From: Streptomyces sp. ISL-94
GTDB lineage: Bacteria > Actinomycetota > Actinomycetes > Streptomycetales > Streptomycetaceae
NCBI RefSeq assembly: GCF_018614075.1
Contig: NZ_JAGGOZ010000065.1
Coordinates: forward strand, 21,481-66,795
Reading direction: 5' to 3'
Length of the DNA stretch: 45,315 nucleotides
In this document: one piece after another, positions 23,724 through 31,895 of the stretch
How positions within the stretch are numbered: the stretch's first letter is position 1
Layout of the letters: the number at the start of each line of letters is the position of its first letter
Program-made: the position numbers and the translations under genes
Notes under the pieces: generated by a model
Databases searched by the model: none
What the model was told of the DNA's origin: nothing
Seen by the model: only the letters and a program-made list of their open reading frames with translations

Positions 23724-24401
23724 ATGGCGACTTACCGGCATCCTCTTCCGGCCGCTCCGCCCCGTCACGCGCTGGTCTGCGGGGTCGGTCTCCTCCTCGT
23801 ATCGCTGCTCGTGGCGCTGTGGCTCCGGGTCTCCCCCCGGCCCGCCTTCCAGAGTCTCGACGACCAGTGGGCCGCGTCCCTGGACGGTTCCTCCGCCGGT
23901 GGCGGTGAGGGCTGGGCCATCGTTCTGGACCGGCTCGGCGGGCCGTTCGGGCTGGTGTTGCCGCTCGCGCTCGTCGGCTGCCTCTGTGTCTACGGGCGCT
24001 GGCGCTCCGCTCTCTTCGTCCTCACCGCCGCCGTCGGCGCGAACGTCCTGGTGGTGCTGCCGCTCAAGCAGCTCGCCGACCGGCCCCGTCCGCCCCACCC
24101 CTCGGTCCTGGTCAACGACGGCTCGTATCCCTCCGGCCAGGTGTTCAGCGCGGTGATCCTCGTGCTCGTGGTCGCCGTCGTCGTGTTCCCGCCGCGGGCC
24201 CGCCGCTGGTGGTGGCCGGTCGGCGCCGCGTACGTCCTCGCCATGATGGGCAGCCGGACCTGGCTGCACGCCCAGTGGCTCAGCGACACCTGCGCCGGCG
24301 TCCTGCTCGGTATCGGCACGGGCCTCGTGCTGTGGCGGGCCTTCGCGCCGCTCCTACGGACGGAAGCCGAGCTCATGGCATCCGACAGCCTGTGGCTGTG
24401 A
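23724..24401 (+). CDS. PAP2-superfamily membrane protein with both catalytic His replaced by Gln
   Basis: A 225-residue membrane protein with about six helices and the three phosphatase motifs of the PAP2 superfamily. Motif 1 is KQLADRPRP (115-123). Motif 2 is YPSGQ, where the family has PSGH: Gln139 replaces the general-acid His. Motif 3 is SRTWLHAQWLSD (177-188), where Gln184 stands at the position of the nucleophile His; Asp188 remains. The intact paralogue at 27301-28086 has His at both places and otherwise reads almost the same. This protein should bind a lipid phosphate but not hydrolyse it. The ATG at 23724 follows a weak AAAGGCA site. It is probably monocistronic. Confidence 0.88.
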   Translation: MATYRHPLPAAPPRHALVCGVGLLLVSLLVALWLRVSPRPAFQSLDDQWAASLDGSSAGGGEGWAIVLDRLGGPFGLVLPLALVGCLCVYGRWRSALFVLTAAVGANVLVVLPLKQLADRPRPPHPSVLVNDGSYPSGQVFSAVILVLVVAVVVFPPRARRWWWPVGAAYVLAMMGSRTWLHAQWLSDTCAGVLLGIGTGLVLWRAFAPLLRTEAELMASDSLWL

Positions 24402-24431
24402 GGCACGGGACCGCCGTTTTATGGAGAATCA

Positions 24432-24461
24432 TTGACGGTCGCGAAATGTTCGCAATATTCT
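24432..24461 (+). promoter_or_regulatory. Promoter of the second carboxylesterase with a small palindrome in the spacer
   Basis: TTGACG and TATTCT are 18 bp apart and 48 bp upstream of the esterase ATG, in an AT-rich pocket. The spacer contains GCGAA-ATG-TTCGC (24441-24453), a perfect 5-bp inverted repeat that could be a repressor site. It differs from the ACACGTGT-type operator. Confidence 0.65.
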
Positions 24462-24508
24462 CTGGTGTCGGCGCGCACCTCCGCGCGCAGCCAGGAAGGA
24501 TTCGACCC

Positions 24509-26101
24509 ATGGCTCACTCCGCTCACTCCGCAGCCGAGGACCGAACGGTGGCCGACCTGCCGGCAGGGCGGCTCCGCGGTGCGATCGAAGGCGGCGTCGC
24601 CGTCTTCCGCGCCGTGCCCTACGCCGCCCCGCCCGTCGGCGGCCTGCGCTGGCGGCCCGCGCGGCCGCACCCCGGCTGGCACGGTGTGCGGGACGCCACC
24701 GCCGACGGCCCCAGTGCCCCGCAGATGTACCAGGAGGGTGGCGACCCCGTGCTCGGCGGGCACGGATCGCCCCCGTTCGACGAGGACTGCCTGACCCTCA
24801 ACATCTGGACTCCCGCCGCCGACGGCGCCCGCCGCCCGGTGCTCCTCTGGATCCACGGCGGCGGCTTCGTCTCCGGCTCCGGATCGCTGCCCGGCTACTC
24901 CGGCGAGACCTTCGCGCGCGACGGCGACCTCGTCGTCGTGAGCATCAACTACCGGATCGGCCCGCTGGGTTATCTCTACCTCGGCCCGGAGGGCGGCGAC
25001 GGATCCGGGCCGGCCGACGCCAACCACTGGCTCACCGACCAGCTCGCCGCCCTGCGCTGGGTGCGCGAGAACATCGCCGCCCTCGGCGGCGACCCCGACC
25101 GCATCACCGTCGCCGGACAGTCCGGCGGTGCGGTCTCCACCGCCGCGCTCGCCGGGCACCCGGAGGCCCAGGGGCTGATCCGGCGGGTGATCCTGCAGAG
25201 CCCGCCGTTCGGCCTGGACCTCCCCGACCCGGAGGCGTACCTGGAGCGCACTGCCGCCTACCTGGAGCTGGCCGGCGTCAAGGACGCCGAGGAACTGCGG
25301 GCCCTGCCCTGGCCCGCCCTCATCGGAGCGGGCGGCGGGCTCTTCGCGCGGACGATGCGCTGGGGCTACTGGCCCACACCTTTCCTGCCCGTGATCGACG
25401 GGACCAGCCTGCTCCGCCATCCGGCTCGGACCCTGCTGCACGGAGCGGCCGCCGACCTCGACGTCATGATCGGCTGGACGCGAGAAGAGGCCAACTTCGG
25501 CTTCGCCCTCGACGAGGGGTACGCCGCCGCCACCCGCGACCGGGTGACGAGCCGGATTGCGGAGACCTTCGGGGCCGAGGCCGCGCCCGGGGTGTACGCG
25601 GCGTACGCGTCGGCCCGCCCCGGGGCCCGGCCGGCCGATGTGCTCATGGACCTGATCACCGACGAGCTGTTCCGCGTCCCTTCCGTACAGCTCGCCGAGG
25701 AGCGGGCCGCGCTGGGCCGGCCCGTCTGGGCCTACCAGTTCGACCTGCCCACGCCCGCGTACGAGGGCCGGCTCGGCGCCGCGCACTGCCTCGAACTCCC
25801 CTTCGTCTTCGACAACTTCGACCAGTGGTCGCACGCCCCCTTCCTCGCCGGGCTCGCCCCCGCCGTCCGCGACGGCCTCGCGCACTCCATGCACCAGGCC
25901 TGGATCGCCTTCGTCCGCACGGGCGACCCGAACCACCCCGACCTGCCGGACTGGCAGCCGTACGACGCGCACGCGCGCACCACCATGCGCTTCGACTCGG
26001 TCGTCACCCCCCTCGGCGACCCCGCCGCCACCTCCCGGCTCCTGCACCAGTCCGCCCGCCCCGACCGCACGAGTGGGCACGCCCCCGCTCGCTTGATTTA
26101 A
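24509..26101 (+). CDS. Type-B carboxylesterase, cytoplasmic
   Basis: A 530-residue carboxylesterase. The front block FRAVPYAAPPVGGLRWRPA and DEDCLTLNIW, the oxyanion loop HGGGF (116-120) and the nucleophile motif GQSGG (Ser205, against the usual GESAG) are clear. The acid lies in GWTREEANFGF and the His in LGAAHCLELPFVFDNF. It has no signal peptide, unlike the esterase at 18381, so the pair could cleave related esters outside and inside the cell. AGGAAGGA precedes the ATG. The LacI-type regulator gene follows 141 bp downstream on the same strand, with a candidate operator starting at the esterase stop. Confidence 0.93.
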   Translation: MAHSAHSAAEDRTVADLPAGRLRGAIEGGVAVFRAVPYAAPPVGGLRWRPARPHPGWHGVRDATADGPSAPQMYQEGGDPVLGGHGSPPFDEDCLTLNIWTPAADGARRPVLLWIHGGGFVSGSGSLPGYSGETFARDGDLVVVSINYRIGPLGYLYLGPEGGDGSGPADANHWLTDQLAALRWVRENIAALGGDPDRITVAGQSGGAVSTAALAGHPEAQGLIRRVILQSPPFGLDLPDPEAYLERTAAYLELAGVKDAEELRALPWPALIGAGGGLFARTMRWGYWPTPFLPVIDGTSLLRHPARTLLHGAAADLDVMIGWTREEANFGFALDEGYAAATRDRVTSRIAETFGAEAAPGVYAAYASARPGARPADVLMDLITDELFRVPSVQLAEERAALGRPVWAYQFDLPTPAYEGRLGAAHCLELPFVFDNFDQWSHAPFLAGLAPAVRDGLAHSMHQAWIAFVRTGDPNHPDLPDWQPYDAHARTTMRFDSVVTPLGDPAATSRLLHQSARPDRTSGHAPARLI

Positions 26102-26112
26102 CTCGTGTAACC
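26098..26112. promoter_or_regulatory. Candidate LacI autoregulatory operator
   Basis: TTAACTCGTGTAACC matches the 15-bp site GTTACACGTGTCACC at 11 of 15 positions and keeps the CGTGT core and the final ACC. It overlaps the esterase stop and lies 131-145 bp upstream of the LacI start, a distance similar to that of the other two sites from their genes. Confidence 0.5.
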
Positions 26113-26242
26113 TGAAAGGAGGTGCGCGTCGGCCGGATGCGCGTCGAGCAGCGCGCTCTGCCAGTGCCGCGAGTGCAGCGAGTGCAGGCAGCGCACGCAG
26201 CGCAGCAGCGCAGGTCGAGCAAGAGGAGTGTCGAGGGACGTC

Positions 26243-27250
26243 ATGGCCAAAGACACGCACGTCCGCGCGTCCATCACCAGCGCCGACGTGGCCCGCCTCG
26301 CGGGAGTCTCGCGCGCCACGGTCTCCTTCGTGCTGAACGACACCCAGGGCCACCGGGTCAGCGACACCACCCGCGCCCGGGTGCTCGACGCCGCCGATCA
26401 GCTCGGCTACGTACCGCACGCCGCCGCCAGGTCCCTGCGCGCCGGCCGCAGCAACCTGGTCCTGATGCCCGCGTCGATCTCCGCCGTCGGCCGGCTCGTC
26501 AGCGACTGGATCGACGACCTGCACAGCGAGCTCGACCGCCACGGCTATACGGCCGTGCTCCACGCGGGCCGCTTCGCCGACCCCCTGGACGCCGCCCGGG
26601 CCTGGGCCGAACTGCGCCCGGCGGCCGTCGTCGCCCTCGACGGAGACCGCTTCACCGCCGAGGCGGCCCGGCTGCTGGGCCGTGCCGGGGTGCGGGGTCT
26701 GCTCGCTTTCGCGGCCCGCCCCGTCGAGGGCGTGTTCACCATCGGTTTCGACCACGCCCGGATCGGCGCCACCGCGGCCGAGCACCTCATCGCCCGCGGC
26801 CGGACCCGGATCGGCGTGGTCATGCCCGCCGAGCGCGGCCTCGGCACGCTCGCCCAGCCGCGCCTCGCGGGCGCCGAGTCCGTCGCCGCCCGCCACATGG
26901 CCACCGTCACCGCCGTGGAGCTGTCCTACACACGGGAATCGGCGACCGCCCTCGCCCGCCGGTGGCGCGGCCTCGGCCTGGACTCCGTCTTCGCCTACAA
27001 CGACGAGTACGCCGCCCTGCTCCTGCACGCGCTCCAGGCCGAGGGCATCGTCGTCCCGGACGAGGTGGCCGTCGTCGGCTCCGACGACCTCGTCCTCTCC
27101 GCGATCCAGCAGCCCGCGCTCACCACGGTCCGGCTGGACATGCCTTCGGCCGCGCGGATCGCCGATGCCCTGCACGCGCTGATCGAGACCGGCACGGCCC
27201 CGCCCGTACCGGCCGTCGAGGCCGTGCTCGTCCAGCGCCAGACGTCCTGA
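26243..27250 (+). CDS. LacI-family transcriptional regulator
   Basis: A 335-residue LacI regulator. The helix-turn-helix and hinge read ITSADVARLAGVSRATVSFV with LN following (11-32), then LGYVPHAAARSLRAGRSNLV. The rest is the periplasmic-binding-like effector domain with IGFDHARIGATAAEHLI and VVGSDDLVLSAIQQPALTTV. The ATG at 26243 is used; the GTG at 26228 in the same frame has its purine run too close. The genes around it, an MFS carrier and three esterases or hydrolases, suggest it senses an ester or glycoside breakdown product. A strong terminator follows. Confidence 0.93.
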   Translation: MAKDTHVRASITSADVARLAGVSRATVSFVLNDTQGHRVSDTTRARVLDAADQLGYVPHAAARSLRAGRSNLVLMPASISAVGRLVSDWIDDLHSELDRHGYTAVLHAGRFADPLDAARAWAELRPAAVVALDGDRFTAEAARLLGRAGVRGLLAFAARPVEGVFTIGFDHARIGATAAEHLIARGRTRIGVVMPAERGLGTLAQPRLAGAESVAARHMATVTAVELSYTRESATALARRWRGLGLDSVFAYNDEYAALLLHALQAEGIVVPDEVAVVGSDDLVLSAIQQPALTTVRLDMPSAARIADALHALIETGTAPPVPAVEAVLVQRQTS

Positions 27251-27251
27251 A

Positions 27252-27283
27252 GGGCCGGGGGAAGCAGCCGCTTCCCCCGGCCC
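27252..27283. terminator. Bidirectional terminator between LacI and PAP2 genes
   Basis: GGGCCGGGGGAAGC and GCTTCCCCCGGCCC form a perfect 14-bp stem with loop AGCC between two convergent genes. Confidence 0.88.
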
Positions 27284-27300
27284 CGGCCGGACCGCACCCG

Positions 27301-28086
27301 TCAGACGGCAGCGCGTTCCGGGACGCCCGCGGCCGCCCCCCGGCGGTCGAGGACTCGTACGTGTTTCCCGGCTTCCCGGGCGAGCGCGGCCCGGCACAGC
27401 CACCACGCCAGCAGTCCCGTGCCCGCGCCGGCGGCGGCCCCGGCCACCGTGTCGCTGAGCCAGTGCGCGTGCAGCCACGTCCGGCTCCACATCATGGCCA
27501 GTGTGAAGACGGTGCCGGCCGGCCACCACGCCCGCCGCCGGGCGGCCGGGACCAGCAGGGCTCCGATGAGGACGACGAACAGCGCCGCCGTGGCCGCGTG
27601 ACCGGACGGGAAGGAGCCGTGGTCGACGCGGACCAGGGGGTTCGCCGGGCGCGGCCGGTCCACCAGGTGCTTGAGCCCCTGGATGACGGCCAGGTTGCCG
27701 CTGGCGTAGACGAGGAAGAGGAAAGCGGCGGACGCCCGGCGCCCGCGCACGAGCAGCACGGCCAGCAGAGCGAGCGGGACGACGACGCCGAGCGGTCCGC
27801 CGAACCAGTTCAGCACCGCGGCGAGGGCCGCGTACGGCCCCCCGTGTGGGCCTCCCATCCAAGCCAGCCAGCGGTCGTCCAGGCGCTGAAAGGGCGGATC
27901 GGCGACGTCCGAGCGGACGACGAGGGCCAACACTGCGGCAGCCCCCAGGAACAGGAGGGCCGAGGCGAGCACGAGGACGCCGGGGCCGTGCGGGGCCTCG
28001 TCGCCGCGGCTACGCCCGTCGGGCCGCTGGTCGGGCCGCCGGTCGGGCGTGTCAGGTCTGTGGGGCGGGGTGGTGGCGTGGTTCAT
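27301..28086 (-). CDS. PAP2-superfamily phosphatase (intact paralogue)
   Basis: A 261-residue membrane phosphatase. After a polar 35-residue N-terminus come about six helices. Motif 1 is KHLVDRPRP, motif 2 FPSGH (His163) and motif 3 SRTWLHAHWLSD (His208, Asp212), so the active site is complete. Members hydrolyse phosphatidate, undecaprenyl pyrophosphate or related lipids on the outer membrane face. GAGAGG precedes the ATG. It lies 92 bp downstream of the alpha/beta hydrolase on the same strand and may be co-transcribed. The paralogue at 23724 has lost both His. Confidence 0.9.
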   Translation of the reverse strand: MNHATTPPHRPDTPDRRPDQRPDGRSRGDEAPHGPGVLVLASALLFLGAAAVLALVVRSDVADPPFQRLDDRWLAWMGGPHGGPYAALAAVLNWFGGPLGVVVPLALLAVLLVRGRRASAAFLFLVYASGNLAVIQGLKHLVDRPRPANPLVRVDHGSFPSGHAATAALFVVLIGALLVPAARRRAWWPAGTVFTLAMMWSRTWLHAHWLSDTVAGAAAGAGTGLLAWWLCRAALAREAGKHVRVLDRRGAAAGVPERAAV

Positions 28087-28178
28087 CGCTGCCTCTCGCG
28101 GCCGTGCGGGTGCTGAGGGGACGCGGGGGCGCGGGCCCGGCGGGCGCCGCGCCCCGCGCGGTGGAGCAAAGAGGGTGG

Positions 28179-29132
28179 TCAGACGCTCGCGCCGAGGTGA
28201 CCGGCCAAGAAGGCGACGCTCTCCGCGACGATCCCGGCGATGTCCGGCGAGCCGAGGAAGATGTGGTCCGCGCCGTCCACCGGCCGCAGGGTGACCTCGC
28301 CCCCACTGGTCCGCAGCGCCGCGGCGAGCGCCTCGCTCTGGCTGTACGGGACCAGGCCGTCACGGGTTCCGTGCACCAGCAGGAACGGCGGCAGGTGCGG
28401 ACCCCCGGCGTACGTCACGGGGCTGGCGGTCCGCGCCAGCGCCGGGCGCTCGGCCTCGGTGCCGCCGAGCAGGGAAACGTACGGATCGGGGAACTCCACA
28501 CCCGACGGCATCGGCGGCATGGGGTGGGCCGCCAGGGCTTCGAGGTCGGAGCAGCCGTACCAGTCGACGACGGCCAGCACCCCCGTCTCGCCGGTACCGA
28601 CACCGGCCGTGCCTTCGAGCGCCGCGCCGTCCGGGGTGCCGGAGCCGACGAGGCCCGCGAGGGCCGCCAGGTGGCCCCCGGCCGACTCGCCCCAGACGCC
28701 GATCCGGTCCGGGTCGATGCCGAGGTCGCCGGCGAACGCGCGGACGTAGCGGATCGCGGCCTTCACATCGTGCAGCTGGGCCGGGAAAGGGGCTTCGAGG
28801 CTGTGCCGGTAGTCGATGGAGACCAGCGCGAGGCCGGCCGCCAGCACCGCCCCGTGCAGCAGCGCGGCGGGCACGGTCGGCGGCGGGTAGCGGCGGTCGC
28901 CGTCCAGCCAGCCGCCGCCGTGGATCCACACGACGGCGGGGAACGGCCCTTCGCCGGCGGGGACCTGCACATCGAGCAGCCGGGGACGGTAGCCGGGCGT
29001 GGTCGCGTACGTGACCCCGTCGAAGCGGCGGACGCCGTCCGGGCCGGTCGCGGGCGGCACGGGGGACTGGTACGGCGGGGGCGGCCAGGTCATGTCGGAG
29101 ACGTCGAACACGGCCGGGGGCGATGGGGTCAT
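28179..29132 (-). CDS. Alpha/beta hydrolase, HSL-like esterase
   Basis: A 317-residue esterase of the hormone-sensitive-lipase type. HGGGW (71-75) is the oxyanion motif, GESAGG (148-153, Ser150) the nucleophile elbow, HGTRDGLVP supplies the Asp and DGADHIFLG the His. No signal peptide is visible. It cleaves short-chain or aryl esters in related proteins; the substrate here is unknown. The 15-bp LacI-type site at 29260-29274 lies 128-142 bp upstream, which ties it to the MFS-SurE-esterase operon. The PAP2 phosphatase gene follows. Confidence 0.92.
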   Translation of the reverse strand: MTPSPPAVFDVSDMTWPPPPYQSPVPPATGPDGVRRFDGVTYATTPGYRPRLLDVQVPAGEGPFPAVVWIHGGGWLDGDRRYPPPTVPAALLHGAVLAAGLALVSIDYRHSLEAPFPAQLHDVKAAIRYVRAFAGDLGIDPDRIGVWGESAGGHLAALAGLVGSGTPDGAALEGTAGVGTGETGVLAVVDWYGCSDLEALAAHPMPPMPSGVEFPDPYVSLLGGTEAERPALARTASPVTYAGGPHLPPFLLVHGTRDGLVPYSQSEALAAALRTSGGEVTLRPVDGADHIFLGSPDIAGIVAESVAFLAGHLGASV

Positions 29133-29259
29133 TGCGGCCCTTCCAAATCGGCGCGGCCAGGGTTGGCCGGCGGGTCCACGTGCGGGCTCAGGTTTCGTGC
29201 GCTTTGTCCGAAATCCTTGCGCAAGTCATCCGGGTGGACTTACGGTGTTGAAGCGAAGC

Positions 29260-29274
29260 GTTACACGTGTCACC
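29260..29274. promoter_or_regulatory. LacI-type operator upstream of the alpha/beta hydrolase
   Basis: GTTACACGTGTCACC is identical over all 15 bases to the site at 22413-22427. It lies between the hydrolase gene and the divergent ATPase gene. A half-site GTTACACG at 29336-29343, closer to the ATPase gene, may extend control to that side. Confidence 0.75.
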
Positions 29275-29388
29275 AAGACTCTAGCGACGCATTTCCACTG
29301 ACTACAAGCCCAGAGGCGCTCTGACTTCCGGGCCCGTTACACGAGCCGCCCAGCAGGGGCGTCGCCCCTTCCCCTCCGGGAGCACGTC

Positions 29389-29916
29389 ATGCTCACCAGC
29401 AGCGCCATCAGCGACACCCTCGCCCCCAGTGCCATCGCCGCCACCCGTGCCGCCGCCACCCCCGCCCGCAGCGGCAGCAAGAACTTCACCCACTGGGTCA
29501 CCGATCCGGTGGCGGCGACCGTCCCCCAGGTCAGGGCCCGGGTGCGCGCCGCGCTCGAGGGCTGGCGCGTGTCCCCCGACGAGGCGGACGTCCTGCTGCT
29601 GGCCGTGAGCGAACTCGTCGCCAATGTCGTCCGGCACGCGGGCGCCGGCCGGATGCGGGTGGGCGTGGCCTCCGGCGGCGGATGGCTCCGGCTGGAGGTC
29701 GCCGACCAGGGCGCTGCCCTGCCCCGACTGCCCGCCCCTTCCGCGGTGGTCGACCCGGATTCGGAAAGCGGCCGGGGGCTGCTGCTCGTGCAGCTGCTGG
29801 CCGCCGACCTCGGCGGGGACCTCGCCCTGACCGTCGATGAGTTCGGAAAGGCCGTCCGGGTGCGCATCCCGGCGTCACGGATACCGCCCCCAGGCACCTG
29901 CGCCGAGACGTCCTGA
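29389..29916 (+). CDS. Anti-sigma-type serine kinase ATPase (HATPase_c_2, RsbW-like)
   Basis: A 175-residue GHKL ATPase domain protein of the RsbW/SpoIIAB type common in Streptomyces. The N box is LLLAVSELVANVVRHAG, the G1 region EVADQGAALP and the G2 region GRGLLLVQLLA. Such proteins bind sigma factors or phosphorylate anti-anti-sigma partners; no partner gene is adjacent. The first ~30 residues are Ala/Thr/Ser-rich. GGGAGC precedes the ATG. It ends 67 bp before the acyl-CoA ligase on the same strand. Confidence 0.88.
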   Translation: MLTSSAISDTLAPSAIAATRAAATPARSGSKNFTHWVTDPVAATVPQVRARVRAALEGWRVSPDEADVLLLAVSELVANVVRHAGAGRMRVGVASGGGWLRLEVADQGAALPRLPAPSAVVDPDSESGRGLLLVQLLAADLGGDLALTVDEFGKAVRVRIPASRIPPPGTCAETS

Positions 29917-29983
29917 CGGACAGCAGCCATGCAACAACACGCCTGTTTCCGCCCCCCGCTGCTCCCTGACCGAGGTGCCGCCC

Positions 29984-31687
29984 ATGGAGCTCTCCCCTTC
30001 CGCGCACGCCGATTCCTTCTGCCGGGACCGGCTGCCGCCCTTTTCCCTCTGGCCCGAACTCCACTTCGATCTGGCGGAGTTGGACTATCCGGACCGGCTC
30101 AACTGCGCCGGCCGACTGCTCGACGACGCCGTCGAGCAACGCGGCCCCGACCGCCCCTGCCTGCTCACCCCGACCGAACGCTGGACCTACGGCGAGCTAC
30201 AGCTCCGGGCCAACCAGGTCGCCCAGGTGCTCACCGAGGACCTGGGCCTGCGACCCGGCAACCGCGTCCTGCTGCGCGGCCCCAACAACCCCTGGCTGGT
30301 CGCCGCCTGGTTCGGCGTCATCAAGGCGGGCGCCGTCGCCGTCACCACCATGCCGCTGCTGCGCGCCGCCGAACTCGCCGAGCTCCACGACATCAGCCGG
30401 CCCGCGGTCGCGATCTGCGACCACCGCTACGCCGGGGAGCTCGAAGCGGCCCGCCTCCCCGGGCTGAGCGTCCTCACCTACGGCGGCCCGGCACCGGCGG
30501 ACCTGACCGCGCGCTGCGCCGCCAAGGACGGCCGTTTCGCCACCGTGGCCACGGCCGCGGACGACGTGGCGCTGATCGGCTTCACCTCCGGTACCACCGG
30601 CCGCCCCAAGGCCACCCTGCACTTCCACCGCGACGTGCTCGCCACCGCCGACACCTTTTCCCGGCACGTTCTGGCGCCCCGCCCGGACGACGTCTTCGCC
30701 GGCACGCCCCCGCTCGCCTTCACCTTCGGGCTCGGCGGACTCGTGGTCTTCCCCCTGTCCGTCGGAGCCGCGACCCTGCTGATCGAGCAGGCGACCCCCG
30801 AGCGGCTGGCCGACCTCGTCGCGGACCACGGGGTGACGGTGCTCTTCACCGCGCCCACGGCCTACCGCGCGATCATGGCGGCCGGGGCTGCCGGCCGGCT
30901 GGCCGGCCTGCGCCGCTGCGTGTCCGCCGGAGAAGCCCTGCCCGCCGCGGTGTGGCACGGGTTCCGCGCCGCCACCGGACTGCGCATCATCGACGGCATC
31001 GGCGCCACCGAGATGCTGCACGTCTTCCTCTCGGCGTCCGACGAGGACATCCGGCCGGGCTCCACCGGCCGCCCCGTGCCCGGCTACCGCGCCGCCGTCG
31101 TCGACGAGCACGGTGATCCCGTCCCCGACGGGCAGCCCGGCCTCCTCGCCGTCACCGGACCCACCGGCTGCCGCTACCTCGCGGACCCGCGCCAGGCCTC
31201 GTACGTGAGGAACGGCTGGAACATCACGGGCGACACCTACATCCGCGACGCGGAGGGCTACTTCTGGTACGTGGCGCGCAGCGACGACATGATCGTCTCC
31301 TCCGGCTACAACATCGCGGGTCCCGAGGTCGAGAAGGCCCTCGCCGCCCACCCCTACGTCGCGGAGTGCGGTGTCGTAGGGGCCCCGGACGAGCGCCGCG
31401 GCACCGTAGTCAAGGCGTACGTCGTCCTGCGGGCCGGCGCACCGGCGGGCGAGGCGGCGGTCCGCGAGCTGCAGGCCCACGTCAAGCGGGCCATCGCCCC
31501 GTACAAGTACCCGCGCGCCGTCGAGTTCGTCCCGGACCTCCCGCGCACCGGCTCCGGAAAGCTCAAGCGCGGCGAACTGCGCATTCGGGCCCGCACCACC
31601 ACCACCACCACCACCACCGCCGCAGCCACCGCCGCCGCCACCACCGCAGACAGCCAGCCGACTCCGCCCGCCCCGGGCCGGCCCTGA
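29984..31687 (+). CDS. AMP-forming acyl-CoA ligase, benzoate/2-aminobenzoate-CoA ligase-like
   Basis: A 567-residue ANL-superfamily enzyme. It activates a carboxylic acid with ATP and transfers it to CoA. The P-loop is FTSGTTGRPKATLHFH (200-215), the adenylate motif includes IDGIGATEMLHVF, the hinge region is YVARSDDMIVSSGYNI with the Asp and the GYNI motif, and the catalytic Lys is in RTGSGKLKRGEL. RLNCAGRLLDDAVEQRG and GATEMLHVFLSA resemble benzoate- and aminobenzoate-CoA ligases; the acid is uncertain. GAGGTG precedes the ATG. The C-terminus carries an odd tail of eight Thr codons (ACC repeat) and Ala/Thr residues. Confidence 0.9.
   Translation: MELSPSAHADSFCRDRLPPFSLWPELHFDLAELDYPDRLNCAGRLLDDAVEQRGPDRPCLLTPTERWTYGELQLRANQVAQVLTEDLGLRPGNRVLLRGPNNPWLVAAWFGVIKAGAVAVTTMPLLRAAELAELHDISRPAVAICDHRYAGELEAARLPGLSVLTYGGPAPADLTARCAAKDGRFATVATAADDVALIGFTSGTTGRPKATLHFHRDVLATADTFSRHVLAPRPDDVFAGTPPLAFTFGLGGLVVFPLSVGAATLLIEQATPERLADLVADHGVTVLFTAPTAYRAIMAAGAAGRLAGLRRCVSAGEALPAAVWHGFRAATGLRIIDGIGATEMLHVFLSASDEDIRPGSTGRPVPGYRAAVVDEHGDPVPDGQPGLLAVTGPTGCRYLADPRQASYVRNGWNITGDTYIRDAEGYFWYVARSDDMIVSSGYNIAGPEVEKALAAHPYVAECGVVGAPDERRGTVVKAYVVLRAGAPAGEAAVRELQAHVKRAIAPYKYPRAVEFVPDLPRTGSGKLKRGELRIRARTTTTTTTTAAATAAATTADSQPTPPAPGRP
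31595..31618 (+). repeat. (ACC)8 microsatellite in the ligase tail
   Basis: Eight consecutive ACC codons encode Thr8 just after the catalytic domain. Gains or losses of whole units would keep the reading frame. Confidence 0.9.
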
Positions 31688-31703
31688 CGCAGCAGGGGCA
31701 GGG

Positions 31704-31886
31704 TCACCGCCGGGATCGACAGCCGTGCACGGCGACCCACTCGCCCGCCGCCACCCTGCCCTGCGCCACCACGGCCCGGAACGCCGTCGCGAACCGGCAG
31801 CCCGGCCCGGCCGCGGTCGCGTACGACAGCTCCCCGGGCACCGCCACCAGATTGACGTCGGCGTGGTCGAGAGCCCCGTAATCACC
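31704..31886 (-). pseudogene. Frameshifted fragment of a zinc-dependent alcohol dehydrogenase gene
   Basis: On the minus strand one frame reads GDYGALDHADVNLVAVPGEL and SYATAAGLP; a second frame continues CRFATAFRAVVAQGRVAAGE and WVAVHGC, then ends. Together they match the region just before and into the cofactor-binding fold of MDR-type alcohol dehydrogenases, where FATAxRAVV and GEWVAVHGCGG are typical. Front and back are missing and the two pieces are out of frame. It is a relic squeezed between the ligase and ATP-grasp genes. Confidence 0.65.
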
Positions 31887-31895
31887 TGTCCGGCC

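Noticed and set aside
22696..24156. Long plus-strand reading frame across the repeats
   Set aside because: The translation is low-complexity Pro/Arg/Gln/Ala text with no domain; the part after 23724 is out of frame with the PAP2 gene. It is open only because the GC content is extreme.
24419..27862. Long antisense reading frame over the esterase and LacI genes
   Set aside because: It is a shadow of strongly supported plus-strand genes; Gly/Arg/Val-rich with no domain.
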